Notes: generated from the letters alone by a model not told the origin. Shown: positions 1 to 12,965, numbered from the stretch's first letter. The stretch: DNA of 64,000 nt from Mytilus trossulus (GCF_036588685.1 NC_086386.1:68322682-68386681), one strand, 5' to 3'. A program made the numbers and translations.

Positions 1-1005
1 GCCTTGTTAGAAATAAGTAAGGCTCCATGCAGCTGTGTTAACATGTCTACGTTCTATGAATATCAATGTTTTGAAAATAAACATGCATTTAAATCATAAA
101 TTGATTGGCTGGATTTTTAAAATTTCTATTTTTCTTGCTTCTTGATTTTGGATATTTTATTATGTTCTGTTACAAAAGTCTGCATGCTAGCCTATGTAAA
201 TTTGTACTTTGATGAACATTAGAGTTTGTGAAATCCACTTGCATTGGTATCTGACAAATAATAATGAATCCACAGTATTTGAATATTTGCTTTTTTATTA
301 AAACTGATATTGCTGAATTATTAGGGCTCACATCAGCTGGTTTAACCTTAGATTTCATTATGTTCATCCTGAGATATTATGTCAACAAGAGATGCTTTTT
401 TATTAAGTTATCCAGTTGCATGGAAATAAGTTAACAAATGGATGAGTTATAATGTAAACTTTTTTAATGTGCTTCTGGTGTATACAATTTTAATCCTGAT
501 TTCTAGGTTGAATTTATTTACCATTATATAGTTATCTAAAATATGCAAATATGTTATTTCTATATTTGTGAGGTGACCTGTGTCATTATTCTGTGGTTAT
601 GTTGTCTCTACATGTTTGTCTATCAATGTACAGCAATTGTTAATGGTGCCCACTTTGAACAAATATAATAGAACAACTAGTTAGCTTTCTTCATCAGAAT
701 CATCATAACATTGTATCTTCACATCAATGATCTGTTAATGAGACATAGGCATGGATATTATTAATTAATGCTAAATTATATTGCTGTAGACCTAAAATTA
801 TTTGTTAATCTATAAATATAAGATGTAATATATTATATAAATCACATTAAAGATGTTAATTGCAAAGTGAATAGTATTATTTATTACTGCTTGTCCATTC
901 TATTTATTATGGGTCTGCTTAAAAAAGGCATGATTTTTTTTTAAACTGTAAACCTACACCATTATAGAATGTAAAAGACATACAAAAGATGTCAAATGGA
1001 TATTC
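1..1005. other. Gene-free AT-rich stretch
   Basis: No open reading frame with protein-like composition and no splice-consistent exon was seen on either strand. The only recognisable item is a remnant of the 'aatgaatccacagta' repeat at about 165-276. The rest looks like unconstrained intergenic or intronic DNA. Confidence 0.6.
165..276 (+). repeat. MITE remnant, 'aatgaatccacagta' family
   Basis: The segment shares 'gtctgcat...agcctat', 'ttggtat' and the terminal 'aatgaatccacagta' with the fuller copy at 20510-20722. It is a partial copy with only the right end clear. Confidence 0.5.
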
Positions 1006-1195
1006 AAACTGACAAGTCAATGAAAAACCGACAATGCAATGATAAACTGACAAGTCAATGGTAAACTGACAAGTCAATGATAAACTGACAAGTCAATGGT
1101 AAACTGACAAGTCAATGATAAACTGACAAGTCAATGATAAACTGACAAGTCAATGATAAACTGACAAGTCAATGGTAAACTGACAATGCAATGGT
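1006..1195. repeat. 19-bp minisatellite, 10 copies
   Basis: Ten head-to-tail copies of a 19-bp unit (aaactgacaagtcaatggt, with gat alternating with ggt at the end) fill this interval without a break in register. The second and tenth copies share a variant (acaatgcaatg) that is absent from the eight other copies, so variant units sit near both edges. Period and copy number were read directly from the sequence. Confidence 0.95.
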
Positions 1196-1374
1196 AAACA
1201 GTTTAAAAAAAGATCAAAAGTTCCTGCAAAGAAGATGTGATAGGGCCATCTGGAATCACATAAAAAACAAAAACTAGGACAATATCTGAAGGGATGACAG
1301 AGAAAGGTCATCAAAGTTACAACTTAAAAGGAAGAATTATAAATCCCATGAACATATTTCTTTCAGTATATGTG

Positions 1375-2165
1375 CATCTTCAGGATAAAAACTCACAGAT
1401 GTTATCTATCAGCACCTACATGATACCTACATGTTGAAAACTCAAAGATGTTATCTGCACCTACAAGATTAAAACTCAAATTGTATCTGTGCCTACAAGA
1501 TAAAAACTTGCATGTTATCTGCGACTACATGGTAAAATCTCGCATGTTATCTGCAACTACATGGTAAAAACTCATAGAAGTTATCTGCATCTATAGGATT
1601 AAAACTCAAATTGTATCTGCATCTACTAGATAAAAAGTCGCATGTTATCTGCATCTTTAGGATAGAAACACAGATGTTATCTGCACCTTCAGGATAAAAC
1701 CTCAGGTGTTATCTGCACCTACATGATAAAAATCACAGATATTATAAAACTGCACCTACAGGATAAAAACTCATGTTATCTGCACCTACATGATAAAAAC
1801 TTATCTGCATCTATAAGATCAAAACTCAGATGTTATTCATCTGCACCTATAGGATAAAAACTCACAGATGTGATCATACCTACATGATAAAAACTGATAT
1901 GCACCTACATGATAAAATCTCACGATGTTATTAGCACCTGCATAATAAAAATTCACAGATGATATCTGCACCTTAATCATAAAAACTCACTATGATATCT
2001 GCAACTACATGATTATACACAGATGATATCTGAACCTACATGATACAAATTAAAGGGGTGATATCTAATTATCCTTCATGATTAAAGTTCACAGGATCAT
2101 GTCTGCAATTTACATGATAACAATTCCACAAAGATATTTGCACCTACATGATAAAAACTCCAGAT
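1375..2165. repeat. Degenerate minisatellite, about 30-40 bp period
   Basis: The phrases 'ctgcacctacatgataaaa' and 'actcacagatgttatctg' recur more than fifteen times with substitutions and small indels. The array is much more diverged than the 19-bp array next to it. It has no coding potential. Confidence 0.85.
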
Positions 2166-2177
2166 GACATTTGCGCA

Positions 2178-2332
2178 ATACAAGGTCATTGTATGGCCCT
2201 TTGTAGCTTGCTGTTTGGTGTGAGACAAGATTCTGTGTTGAAGACTTTACTTTTACCTGTAATGGTTTACTTTTACAAATTGGACGGAGAATTGTCTCAT
2301 TTGCACTCATACAAGTCAACATCTTCTTAAAT
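2178..2332 (-). repeat. Dispersed repeat family B, partial copy
   Basis: This is a diverged copy of the sequence at 50866-51128 and, in this same orientation, 52161-52373. Shared blocks include 'gtgttgaag', 'aatggtttacttttacaaatt', 'ggacggagaattgtctcat' and the 'acatcttctt' end. The short open frames here are repeat-derived. Confidence 0.75.
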
Positions 2333-2557
2333 CTAATTAGTAATAATATTCTTTATAGAAAAAGTAGTACAAACCAAACGGTTTATTTATTAAGTTCCTA
2401 AGGCATGATCATGTTACTTATCAACTGAACCAAAGCTAACACTTGATGTTTAATTTCTAACAACGTGCTCTTCCGGAATACGGTATGCAATATTTGCCAC
2501 TGGATTTAAGCAAAGACATGTACCAATATTAATCAATGGTGTGAACTTATACCGTGA

Positions 2558-3046
2558 ACTTATCTGTTCATTGTGTCTTTTTGTGTCGGGATGTATAAGT
2601 ACCCGGCCACGTCCACTTTTATTTTTTGTCTATCTGATGAGTTAAGCCTTTTTCAACTGATTTTTATTGTTCGTTTCTTATGTTGTACTGTTATACCACT
2701 GTCCCAGGTTAGGGGAGGGTTGGGATCCCGCTAACATGTTTAACTCCGCCACATTATTTATGTATGTGCCTGTCCCAAGTCAGGAGCCTGTAATTCAGTG
2801 GTTGTCGTTTGTTTATGTGTTACACATTTGTTTTTTATACATTTCTTTTTTACATAAATGAGGCCGTTAGTTTTCTCGTTTGAATTGTTTTACATTGTCT
2901 TATCGGGGCCTTTTATAGCTGACTATATGCGGTATGGGCTTTGCTCATTGTTGAAGGCCGTACGACCTATAATTGTTTAAGTTTGTGTCATTTTGGTCTT
3001 TTGTGGATAGTTGTCTCATTGGCAATCATACCACATCTTCTTTTTT
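2558..3046 (-). repeat. Dispersed repeat family A, long copy
   Basis: It is nearly identical over about 480 bp to 41430-41918: 'ctgttcattgtgtctttttg', 'aagtacccggccacgtcca', 'gttataccactgtcccagg', 'ggagcctgtaattcagtgg', 'ggtatgggctttgctcattg' and the 'accacatcttctttttta' end. The translated 64-codon frame inside it is a by-product of the repeat. The family encodes no recognisable protein. Confidence 0.9.
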
Positions 3047-3730
3047 ATATTAATATTCCAAAATGTGGCCAATATCTAAGGAAGCCCATTTAGGAACACC
3101 CAAAAATATATATTTGAATTCGAATTTTAAAATTTTAAATCGTAATCACGAATTGTATAATTCGTTACAACAGATTAAATTCGCGAACAGTTTTTGTAAT
3201 TAGTAATTACAATTAAATTCGGGGTTTTTTTGTAATTCGTGATAACAAATTATTCTTAAATTTGTGATAACGATTTTAGTTCGTTATTTCAAATTCAAAT
3301 TGTATTAATTTTTGGAAGGTCATAAATTGGCTTTCGTATTTAGGTTATGCAGCCTTTGTTTTAATGCTTTATTAATTCTAGTTTGAAATCAGTGAGATGC
3401 ATCGATCATTGTTGCACTATAATCAGTAGATGCCTTGCATCACATGCATCAATGTATTTACTTAAGAAACCAACCACGCAGTTTTAACAACAGAGCGAAA
3501 CTTAATTAGAAAGAAAGAAATATAGAAAGTTGTTATAATAAAATATACGATGTCAAAATACATGAAATCAATGGTACGGATATACTCTTCTATAAATCAA
3601 CATGTAGTTGGACTTTTATGCTAGGATATTTGATTTTGGCCAATGAACTACACAGAAATGGTTCGTGAAAATGAGGCTTAGATCGACACGAATACATTAC
3701 AGTAGTGCTATAGACCAAAAATAATGGATC
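3047..3730. other. AT-rich spacer with small palindromic motifs
   Basis: No gene was seen. Between about 3115 and 3320 the motifs 'aattcg', 'gtaattcgtgataacaaatt' and their complements recur. This looks like a short, eroded relative in style, though not in sequence, of the palindrome array that follows at 3911. Confidence 0.5.
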
Positions 3731-3910
3731 TACTGTGGATTTATCTATTTTCAAGGATATCAATTTTTCGTGGACAAAAGAAATATTGTATTTTCGTGAA
3801 TTTTTAATTTCGTTGTTTTGCAAAAGTTTATATACAAGCACTATATAAATTTCGCTTCGTCGAATATTCAAATTCGTGGTTTTCCTATACCCTTGAAATC
3901 AACGAAAAAT
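3731..3910. repeat. MITE partial copy, 'tactgtggat' end
   Basis: It begins with tactgtggattt, the terminal motif of the 20510-20722 element. It continues with the family's 'ttcgtgga', 'tttcgtt' and 'attcgtggtt' blocks. The opposite terminus is missing, and the copy runs straight into the palindrome array, which may have grown from its end. Confidence 0.55.
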
Positions 3911-5132
3911 TCATTTTTGTAGACAAAATTCATATTTGTCATGACAAAAGTCAATTTTGTCTTAAAGGTATGCAAATATAAACATATTTGCATACAAAAT
4001 TGACTTTTGTTACCTGATATGGAAATTAAGTCACAAAAGTCAATTGTGTACGGTAAGATTCAATTTTGTGAGACAAAATTGACTTTTGTGAAACAAAATT
4101 AACTTTTGTGAAACAAAATTAACTTTTGTGAGACAAAATTGACTTTTGTGAGACAAAATTGACTTTTGTGAGACAAAATTGACTTTTGTGAGACAAAATT
4201 CAATTTTGTCATTTTTGTTGAGACAAAAGTCAATTTTGTTAATTTTGTTGAGACAAAAGTCAATTTTGTCAATTTTGTTAATTTTGTTGAGACAAAATTC
4301 AATTTTGTCAATTTTGTTGAGACAAAATTCAATTTTGTCAATTTTGTTGAGACAAAATTCAATTTTGTCAATTTTGTTGAGACAAAAGTCAATTTTGTGA
4401 CGACAAAATTCATTTTTGTGATGACAAAATTCAATTTTGTGATGACAAAATTCAATTTTGTAACAACAAAATTAACTTTTATGAGACAAAATTGACTTTC
4501 GTGAGACAAAAATCAATTTTGTTGAGACAAAATTCAATTTTGTTGAGACAAAATTCAATTTTGTTGAGACAAAATTCAATTTTGTTAATTTTGTTGAGAC
4601 AAAATTCAATTTTGTTAATTTTGTTGAGACAAAATTCAATTTTGTTAATTTTGTTGAGACAAAATTCAATTTTGTCAATTTTGTTGAGACAAAATTCAAT
4701 TTTGTCAATTTTGTTGAGACAAAATTCAATTTTGTCAATTTTGTTTCACAAAAGTCAATTTTGTGTAACAAAAGTCAATTTTGTGTAACAAAAGTAATGT
4801 TTGTGTAACAAAAGTAATTTTTGTGTAACAAAAGTCAATTTTGTGTAACAAAAGTCGATTTTGTATGCAAATTAGTTCACAGAAACCGAACTAAACTAAT
4901 TTAAATACAAAATTGACTTTTGTCGCTCAATTTTCTAATTAGGTAACAAAAGTCAAGTCTGTGTAACAAAAATGAATTTTGTCATGACAAAAGTGACTTT
5001 TGTCCGCTGATAGATAATTTTGTATGACAAAATTTCAAATTTGTAGTATGATACAAATTTTGTTAAACTGAACTCATTTTTGTTGAACAAAAGTCACTTT
5101 TGTCCGTACAAAATTGAATTTTGAGTACAAAA
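3911..5132. repeat. 1.2-kb array of self-complementary acaaaa..ttttgt units
   Basis: The interval consists almost only of short palindrome-like units of the form acaaaaTTgAATTTTGT or acaaaagtcaattttgt, joined by gag, gtga, tgatg or gtaa linkers. Within about 4190-4400 and 4500-4750 a regular 30-bp higher-order unit appears (gagacaaaattcaattttgt plus a ten-base linker). Because 30 is a multiple of three, both strands show long but meaningless open frames (repeats of NFVSTKLTK and RQNSILSIL). It is non-coding simple-sequence DNA with strong hairpin potential. Confidence 0.95.
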
Positions 5133-6859
5133 TCACAAGAGTCCCATTCGGCGCCCCGTAGTACATACAAAATCTAATTTCTGAAAATGAATGTAATAAA
5201 GAAATATGCGTCTGAAAGTCTCATTTCCTGTTACCATAAAAACTCAGAAATGTTTAAGGAAACGGAGCGCTAGCACTAGGGGTGAATTTATGGTGTGGTT
5301 TAACAAATCTATACTTTCTAGTTATATTTTTAAATGTTAACACAATCTGTTGTATTATGGTCTATGATGTGGCAAAAGACTTTCACATCATGCTTCATGC
5401 TAGCGAGCAACTGTTTCTTACATGATAATAATAATCTTTAAAAGGCACGTCCTTGACTTTTTTAGGTTGTAAAAGTCTTAAACAAAGGTGGCCGATGACC
5501 TCTGGAGACGTTCAGGTGGTCAACATACATTTAATTACTTATAACACATTTAGTTGTCACACATTACAATATAATTAAAATGTCTTCATAAGTTAATTAT
5601 GACATTCAACTAAAATGTTTCCTTTAATAGACTACAATAAATATTTTAAAAAAAGTACAACAATGCTTGAAATCAATTATAATAATAAAAAAAATGTAGA
5701 CATATAAATGAATGATGTATTTTACCAAAATATTTGAAGTGTCTGAGAAATATAAAAAAATCTATGATAAGGTATGCCTCATTGAATGACATCAAGGTAA
5801 CTTTCTAGACATTGTATAGAAAAAAACAAAGCAGCTGCATAAAACTGGAAAAGGCGGAATAAGTATATACCTGGAATGCAGGCAAGGATTAAATCGATTA
5901 AGGAGGTTTACTCTTTTAATAAAACTTCATATGCAGCTAGCAGTTGCATATTGGCAAGGAAAATATATATGTTTGAGACGGTGCCTCACAACATTAGAAC
6001 TTTTCTGTCTCAGAGTTTCTGTGCGCCTCCTTTTTAAACAAGGTGGTGAACGGATTTTGGAACAAGTAAACGTACTGTACAGTTAGATTTATTATAAATA
6101 CATTGCTATGTACATGGTTGTTTGTGTGTAAACAGTTTAATATGACAAATTGTACAGCACAGCGAAGTGATGAATAATGTTTCTATATATAAAATATTGT
6201 AACTAAAAATAACTACAACTCATTGAAACTGTTGAGAGTTTAGTATATTTTTAGTTTATCTTATCAGTGGTTGAATTAAATTCGAACTTTGGGATATATG
6301 ATAATATATAAGTTCTATAGATTAAGGTAAGACATTTTGGAAATCTATTGCTAATACTAATTTACACTTGATTTTAGCAGCAGATTATATCATATTCGTA
6401 AAATTATCATATTTCCATGGAGATAAAAAAAATCTTTGAAAATTCTATGCTGAATTTCTACCAATCTTAAAAGTATACGATTAAGGCCGAATGAAACTAA
6501 TTTTTAGTTAAATTGTTTTTTTAATCTACAAATGCCAATTTTAAATGTAATTAATTGTGTATATAACAATTATTATGATAAAAACCTAATTAAATGTAAT
6601 TCCACTCAATGTAAACGCTCATATATCAAGTATGTGTAAACATTTAGTTATATTTATTGAAAAAATACGTGAAAAATTATAAAAGAAATATCGTCGGCAC
6701 TTATAACTTAATCACAAAATATGGTTTACTACTAAATATAAATTTGGCATTAATCTTTTAGAAATTATTTCCGGGGTGTTGGTTAAAATGTGAATTTTTG
6801 GTATTTTAAAAGTGTTAACAAGTACAAAACAGAATATTTGTTTTAATAAATTATGCATT
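5133..6859. other. Gene-free AT-rich stretch
   Basis: No exon with conserved protein features, tandem repeat or clear inverted repeat was seen. Homopolymer A and T runs are common. Confidence 0.5.
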
Positions 6860-7062
6860 TATGTTTACAAGATGAAAGGTCTGAGTTGAAGAATTCACAG
6901 ATTAGTATTAGTTCGTTCTTGTATTCTGTTCTTTTGTCAATTAATCCAATTCGACTGGTTTCTGGTCAAAGGTCTAGTTGTTTTTTTCTCTTTGACACAT
7001 TCCCAATTTCCATTCTCAATTTTATGTCCTTACCAACTTGCGGAACGATGCTGTTTTAAAAG
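6860..7062 (-). repeat. Dispersed repeat family D, fragment
   Basis: It contains 'ctctttgacacattccca' and 'atttccattctcaatttt', shared with the copies near 17720-17822 and 18240-18300. The 68-codon open frame here comes from the repeat. Confidence 0.6.
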
Positions 7063-8590
7063 ACGAACAGTTGCTCCCGCATCTATATAAGACATATTTT
7101 CAAAAGTTGAAGGGGAAATTGTTATAAATAACACTAAAAACAACACAATTGATACTCTTATTGATTCCACTTATGTTGGAAAACAACGGAGGACAATTTG
7201 GAGAACACATTTGAACTTTTATCGCTAAGGTTTTAATTTGTTCCATTTTAGCGGGGGAAAATGCCCACTTTCATGCCAGATTTGTAAACCTTTTAAGTGA
7301 AACAAATTATATTTTAGAGCAACACATTTTCATCAATTTTTCAGTGGCAAAATCGAAAGTTTTCAGTGCCAACTTTGGCAACACAAAATTAAATGTCATA
7401 TTCGATTAAATGCAACACTATAAAAGACGTAATCATTTGACTCTGTACAAGAAAACTAACGATTTCATCAGAACTAGAAATCCGTTCTAGCCTGGGATTT
7501 ATAAAACAGTGATCTTACATGATGAGGTTTTTGGTATATCCAATCATAAATTGATCATCCAATTGCAGTTAAAATTGATGATAGCAGTGAAAACTGATGC
7601 GTCTACTTATCTTGCTTGTACTGTCGTTTATATCTATCGATGTTTCCCGTTATATATGTTGTTTTTTGTATGTCGATGATAGAATTCAAGACACTGGATC
7701 ATAAGTAATGTAAACGGCCTGTGTCTGTTGTAAAATTTGTATAATGGGATGGCAAGACTCTTGGCAAATATTCGGAATGGCTACCACACTTCTTATTGAT
7801 GACCGAAGATTATGTTAACCATCAATTTTTTTTATTACCAGTATTTTTTAAATATAAATGCAAACATCTTTAAAAGCATAATACAATAAATTAGTCCGGT
7901 ATTAGTACACGGTATATACATTATGATATCAAACTCGGTAAATTTTGCAAGAAAAATGAGCTATCACAATTATGGTGTGACGGTAAATTCTGGTATTAAA
8001 ATGGACCATAATGTGAAGAATAACCAATATGTCGACCACAAAAATATTAATAATTCCGTCGCCAAAATGTCCGACGCGAAGTTTTAACATAAAATTCGTC
8101 GATTTATAATCATGATAATTATATACATGTATATGTTTGTTTAAAATTCTAAATTTACTGAGCACTAAAAATTCCAGAAAAAAAGTGTCATTACATTTTC
8201 CAATGTTATTGCATATGAAAACGTTCAAAAGACATTCTAAAATGACAAAGGGAATAAGTGATTTTTTTTTCTCAATTTTATCGATCTTATCTAAAAAAGC
8301 TGGACTGACTTCTGAAGGTTTATTAAATAAGAATTGTTCTTTGACAATAACAAAATGTGGTATAAAACAATTCGAATCGACTGGTGTGGCCAAACATATG
8401 TCAAATTATATTATAGTAAAATTATGAATTGCCAAAGACGAAATGTTAATATAAAACATGTAAGACCCTATGACATTACTATTTTGGTCGACAATATATT
8501 GACATGTACGAACTTCTGTAATTAGATTTTAAGATTTAAGATGTAATTAGATTAGAATTAAGATAACAAGTGCATGGTTAATATATCATA
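7063..8590. other. Gene-free stretch
   Basis: Two overlapping open frames (154 codons on the - strand at 7929-8393 and 96 codons on the + strand) were examined. Neither has a recognisable domain, and both are biased towards AT-rich codons. Nothing else was seen. Confidence 0.4.
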
Positions 8591-8850
8591 ACATTCATAA
8601 AAATAAAGAGACAACTATAGGACGAAACAAGGAGAAGTAACGACAAACGTCAGTCAAAAAATACTACGGAAACAATTAAATAAATTCGTATCTAAACTGT
8701 TATGCTCGTTACTGGACATTACATTCATAAAAATATAGAGACAACTATAGGACAAAACAAGAAGAAGAAAATACAAACGTCAGTCGAAAAATACTACGGA
8801 AACAATTAATCCAATTCGTAAATAATACTGTATTAATTCTTGTTACTGAA
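8591..8850. repeat. 130-bp tandem duplication
   Basis: The block starting 'acattcataaaaata' at 8591 is repeated at 8721 with scattered substitutions. Shared landmarks are 'gagacaactatagga', 'caaacgtcagtc', 'aaatactacggaaacaatta' and 'attcgta'. There are two copies with a period of 130 bp. Confidence 0.9.
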
Positions 8851-9736
8851 CAGAAGTACAGATAGTAATGTAACTTTATTTCGCATGTATGTACTTGAAC
8901 TAATACATGAAACTATAAGTCTAGGCATTATGTATTTCAAGTCATATAATATAAAAATCCCCATCTTTTCTAAAATGCCCGTTCATATTAATTGTAGAGT
9001 AAGGTTAGAACAACGCGTTTGCCCATTTTGTCTTGAAATTGTAATTTGATACAGTTTGTGCTTATAAAAAAATATTTACGACTTTGAGAAGGACACTCTT
9101 TAACAAAACCAACATTCTATTATTGATAAATACAATGTATAAAACAGATTACACCAATCCCCAATACTAAATTCCGCCGGGAAAGATAGACGCACAAGGA
9201 AACACAAACCGGTGACAACAACAAACAACACATGTTTTCTTATTTTCATTTTCAAGCATATTTTATGAACTCTTTAATTCTAGCATTCCAGTCAGTATTT
9301 TTAAAACAACACTCCGATTTTGGCCCTGTGAGTGAAACTAATGAAATGAAAATTGACCCTACCTCATCACAAATTTAAAAATATGATTTGTGTTTGTTTT
9401 AAAACAGAAGATATTCCCGGAAGAGATAAAATTGTTAATTATGCATGTACTTCACTTTTCAAGATTTTATATTGAAGTTCTTTTAAAAACGCTTCCAAGT
9501 TTAACCAGCTTCATTTCCCAAAAATTAAAAAAAAAATGTCATGAGTATTGAGGTGAAGAAAGATTGGAAATAGATTAATTTCTATAAGATTCTAAATGAT
9601 TTTTTTGTATTTCATATTATAGCACGAAAGCAGGTTATTCTTAAATACTTTTCTTTTCTTAGGATATTCCGACAGCATTTTTACGAGAAATCGTCTCGTA
9701 TCTTATTTCACAATTCTGCCATTCAATATAAAAACA
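8851..9736. other. Gene-free stretch
   Basis: No gene, repeat array or hairpin was recognised. Confidence 0.5.
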
Positions 9737-10138
9737 AGGAGATATGATGTGATTGTCAATGAGACAACTTTACTGTATCCACCCAAGTTCAAATGAAGAG
9801 CAATTATATATATAGGCAACAGTACGGCCTTCAACAATGGAAACAATCCTATACCTAAAATATAAAAAAGAAGATGTGGTTTGATTGCCAATGAGACAAC
9901 TATCCACAAAATACCAAAATGACACAGACATTAACTTAAAGTCGGCTATAAAAGGCCCCGGCATGAAAAATGAAACAATTCAATAAGAAATTGCCTTAAT
10001 TATGACATTACTAGCAATTTACGAAAAGAAATATAACAGACATGAACGACAAACGCGAGGGCGGGCGCTCAAAGAATATGACGGGATTAACATGCATGGT
10101 TGTGAGCACTAAAACCTCCCCGAACCTGGTTAAGCTGA
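9737..10138 (+). repeat. Dispersed repeat family A, rearranged copy
   Basis: Family A in the orientation opposite to 2558-3046. The start is present twice: a diverged 'gatatgatgtgattgtcaat' at 9740 and a better 'gaagatgtggtttgattgcc' at 9872. It then continues through 'gtcggctataaaaggcccc' and 'catgaacgacaaacgc' to 'cctccccgaacctgg'. The doubled start indicates an internal duplication or a nested insertion. Confidence 0.75.
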
Positions 10139-11880
10139 TTATATATCTACATTTCTGTAAAATAAAAATGGGACCCGTAAACACGTTGAGTTATGGCTGT
10201 GAATAGTTTATATACACAAGTTTTCATTAATGCGTACGTGAAAGTTTTTTTTCAATGTCTCTGTACTAATTTTAGCAAAAAAATAAACAGAATGAAATGT
10301 CAATCAATGCACCTCCTACGGATTTCGTGTAAAACTTTCTTAGAAAAAGCGTGACTTTTAATACAATGCAAGATCAGAATCGTCCTGAGTGAAATTTCAC
10401 TGAACTGTAAGTCTTGATGACTGGTTCAAATTAAATATTTATTCAGATTGTCTGGCGAATTTAATGTCCTCATATAGACAATAGAGCACATTCTCATCTT
10501 ATATCTTCATCAACGTACATGAACTATTTCCTGAATATTTTCAAATTTGAAAAATATGATATAAAAATAGTCCAACTTTTAAAGTTTTACAAGGTATTCC
10601 TTGATTATAATGACATGTTTATTACCTTATACATGTATATTCAAAACATTAATATTATATTCTGGGAATATTTGCCAAGGACATAGAAGTAAAATAGCAA
10701 ATAAACATCAAGATAACATTAATGATAAATGTTTTAAAGCGTTTTCGTGACATTAGTATAACACAGAGTGATGGTCTTATCCGAATACAATTTTGTTATG
10801 AAAAGGGAGTAAACATAGCTACCACGAGAACATAACAATTAATTATGTTAAATAAAATAATAGTTTTTCTTTGAAGGTTAAAAAGGATACAAAAGAACTT
10901 AAAACTTTTTCTTAAAATGTATTTATTATAGCGAGAAACAAAGGTGGATATACACCTTATTTACACTAAAGCAATCCACGTATTGACTGTTTTGGATGAT
11001 TTTCCTTTCCGTTTTTTCCTCAAGAATAAAAGGTAACTTGTGGTATTATTGTCCATGTATTTTTTCCCTTTAAAGAAATATTGCTGATATCTCTGTAAAA
11101 TATTTGGTTTGAAATCGCATATTGTTTTTTTCTGTGCAAATTTCTAGATTTTATGAAATGACTGAGTGAAAGGATAGTAAGTTCAGTAGGACAATTTTCA
11201 AAAACTTATTCAAATAATTATAATTTAGAAATTAAAAATCGTAAGGAAAAAAGTGTCATATATGCCTATTACGGACGACATCAAAACTTCAATGTAGGAT
11301 AAAAAAAAGTTACTGCACATAGTTTTTTCACTGATCCTTCACCCCACAACCCCTCTAAACTTAATTTTGAAAAAATTGATTTGACAAATATGGGTATTTT
11401 TGAAATCGATTTTGGCGGATAAACAAAACTTGCAGCCCCCAAACTATTTGATTTTTATTTGATTTTTTATCCTTCATTGAATTTTTTATGTCGTCCCTTA
11501 TAATGAACTTTTTTTTTGTGTTCGTATCTTGAATGTTTTTGAAAATGGTAAAATGGCATCGCTTATGTCTATAATATCTCGTTGCGAAGCTATAAGTTTC
11601 AGTCGATACAGGTGTTATACCCAAATTTATTTCCTAAAACTGTCAAATTTAAGGGAATATTCCATTTCTACCCTTTTTGTTATGTGATTTACTATGATTT
11701 GGGGGTATTACTGGTGTTGGTTTGAATTTTTACGAACAACCACAATACACAGCTGATTGCACCTGAACCAGTAACTTGATAAGGCATGTTAAAAAAAGGG
11801 GATCTAAACTGACTGAGGTTAACCAAACCAATATGTCGCCAAAGATCAGCAATAAACAACAATATATATATACAAATGAC
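10139..11880. other. Gene-free AT-rich stretch
   Basis: No exon-like segment or organised repeat was seen. The 87-codon frame at 11361-11624 on the - strand shows no domain. Confidence 0.5.
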
Positions 11881-12185
11881 ATAGTTTCATGAATTTGACC
11901 TACCGAATTAGACTATTTACCGGATTTGTAATCACATAAGCAACACGACGGGTGCCGCATGTGGAGCAGGATCTGCTTACCCTTCCGGAGCACCTGAGAT
12001 CACCCCTGTTTTTTTGTGGGGTTCGTCTTGTTTGTTCTTTGGTTTTCTATGTTGTGTCATGTGTGCTGTTGTTTTTCTGTTTGTATTTTTCATTTTTAGC
12101 CATGGGGTTGTCAGTTTGATTTGGATTTACGAGTTTGACTGTCCCTTTGGTATCTTTCGTCCCTCTTTTCTTTCACACAAGTTAC
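11881..12185 (-). repeat. Dispersed repeat family C
   Basis: The blocks 'agcaacacgacgggtgcc', 'gtggagcaggatctgctta', 'ccggagcacctgagatcac', 'agccatggggttgtcagttt' and 'gactgtccctttggtatctt' are, from memory, a common mussel repeat. Within this window a diverged copy lies at 12640-12965, and the complementary orientation occurs at about 31009-31150. Confidence 0.75.
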
Positions 12186-12639
12186 CAACATTTGAATTCT
12201 ATGCGAGTTCGTATTTATTATCGAATACATGAAGACCCCTTTCCTTGCAACAACTATCAGTAGACGATTCAGGATCACTGGGGACTGCTAAGATGTAAAT
12301 AGTCAACATTGATGGCACTGTAATGGTATAATAAATGCGGTTCGATAAAGAGCTATAGGATGCATATTTTCAACTGCATGACCATACATATTTTATATAT
12401 CAATGTTAAGACAGTTTCGTATCTTGATTTTCGTCTACAAATTCCCGTTGTCAATTTGTAAACTTTCCATTTATATGTGTCAATATTCCAGCAGCTGAGA
12501 AGAGTATGGGTTATAACACCCATTGGTAAGATACTCCTAGTCTTGTGCTTCCGTGATATCATGAATAACCCGACATAGGGATCTTGCTTGCAATGATGCT
12601 CAGTTTAAAAATTCTAATTGGTTAAGTCAAAAACAATCA

Positions 12640-12965
12640 GTTCCTTGATTCATCAAGATCTGGTTGACCATTATAGAATATCTTCGTCACAGACAACCAA
12701 ATAAACTTTTCGAAGCCACAATTCCGCTTTGAGTTCGTTTCCTGTTCGATTTTGCGACATCATAAAACTGGTTAATTACTTTTTAAAAAGACTTTTGTTT
12801 AACCCAACACGAGCAACACAACAGGTTCCACTAGTGAAGTAGGAATTTCTAGTCTTTATCGCTCCGGAATTCGTTCTCCGCTTTGATAGAGTTTGTGTTG
12901 TTCAATCTTTAGTTGCAGTGTTTTGCAGACTTGTTCGTCTATTCACTCTAAGACATAAGCCTCCG
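12640..12965 (-). repeat. Dispersed repeat family C, old diverged copy
   Basis: It can be aligned by eye with 11881-12185 through 'gagcaacacaacaggt', 'gtgaagtaggaatt', 'ttatcgctccggaatt' and 'tttgtgttgttcaatctttag'. Many substitutions make it an older copy of the same family in the same orientation. Confidence 0.5.

Noticed and set aside
4099-4788. Open frames on both strands coding NFVSTKLTK or RQNSILSIL repeats
   Set aside because: They are translations of a 30-bp palindromic satellite; both strands being open follows from a period divisible by three without stop triplets.
7929-8393. 154-codon open frame on the - strand
   Set aside because: No domain, AT-driven composition, overlapping open frame on the other strand and no splice-linked neighbours; judged chance.
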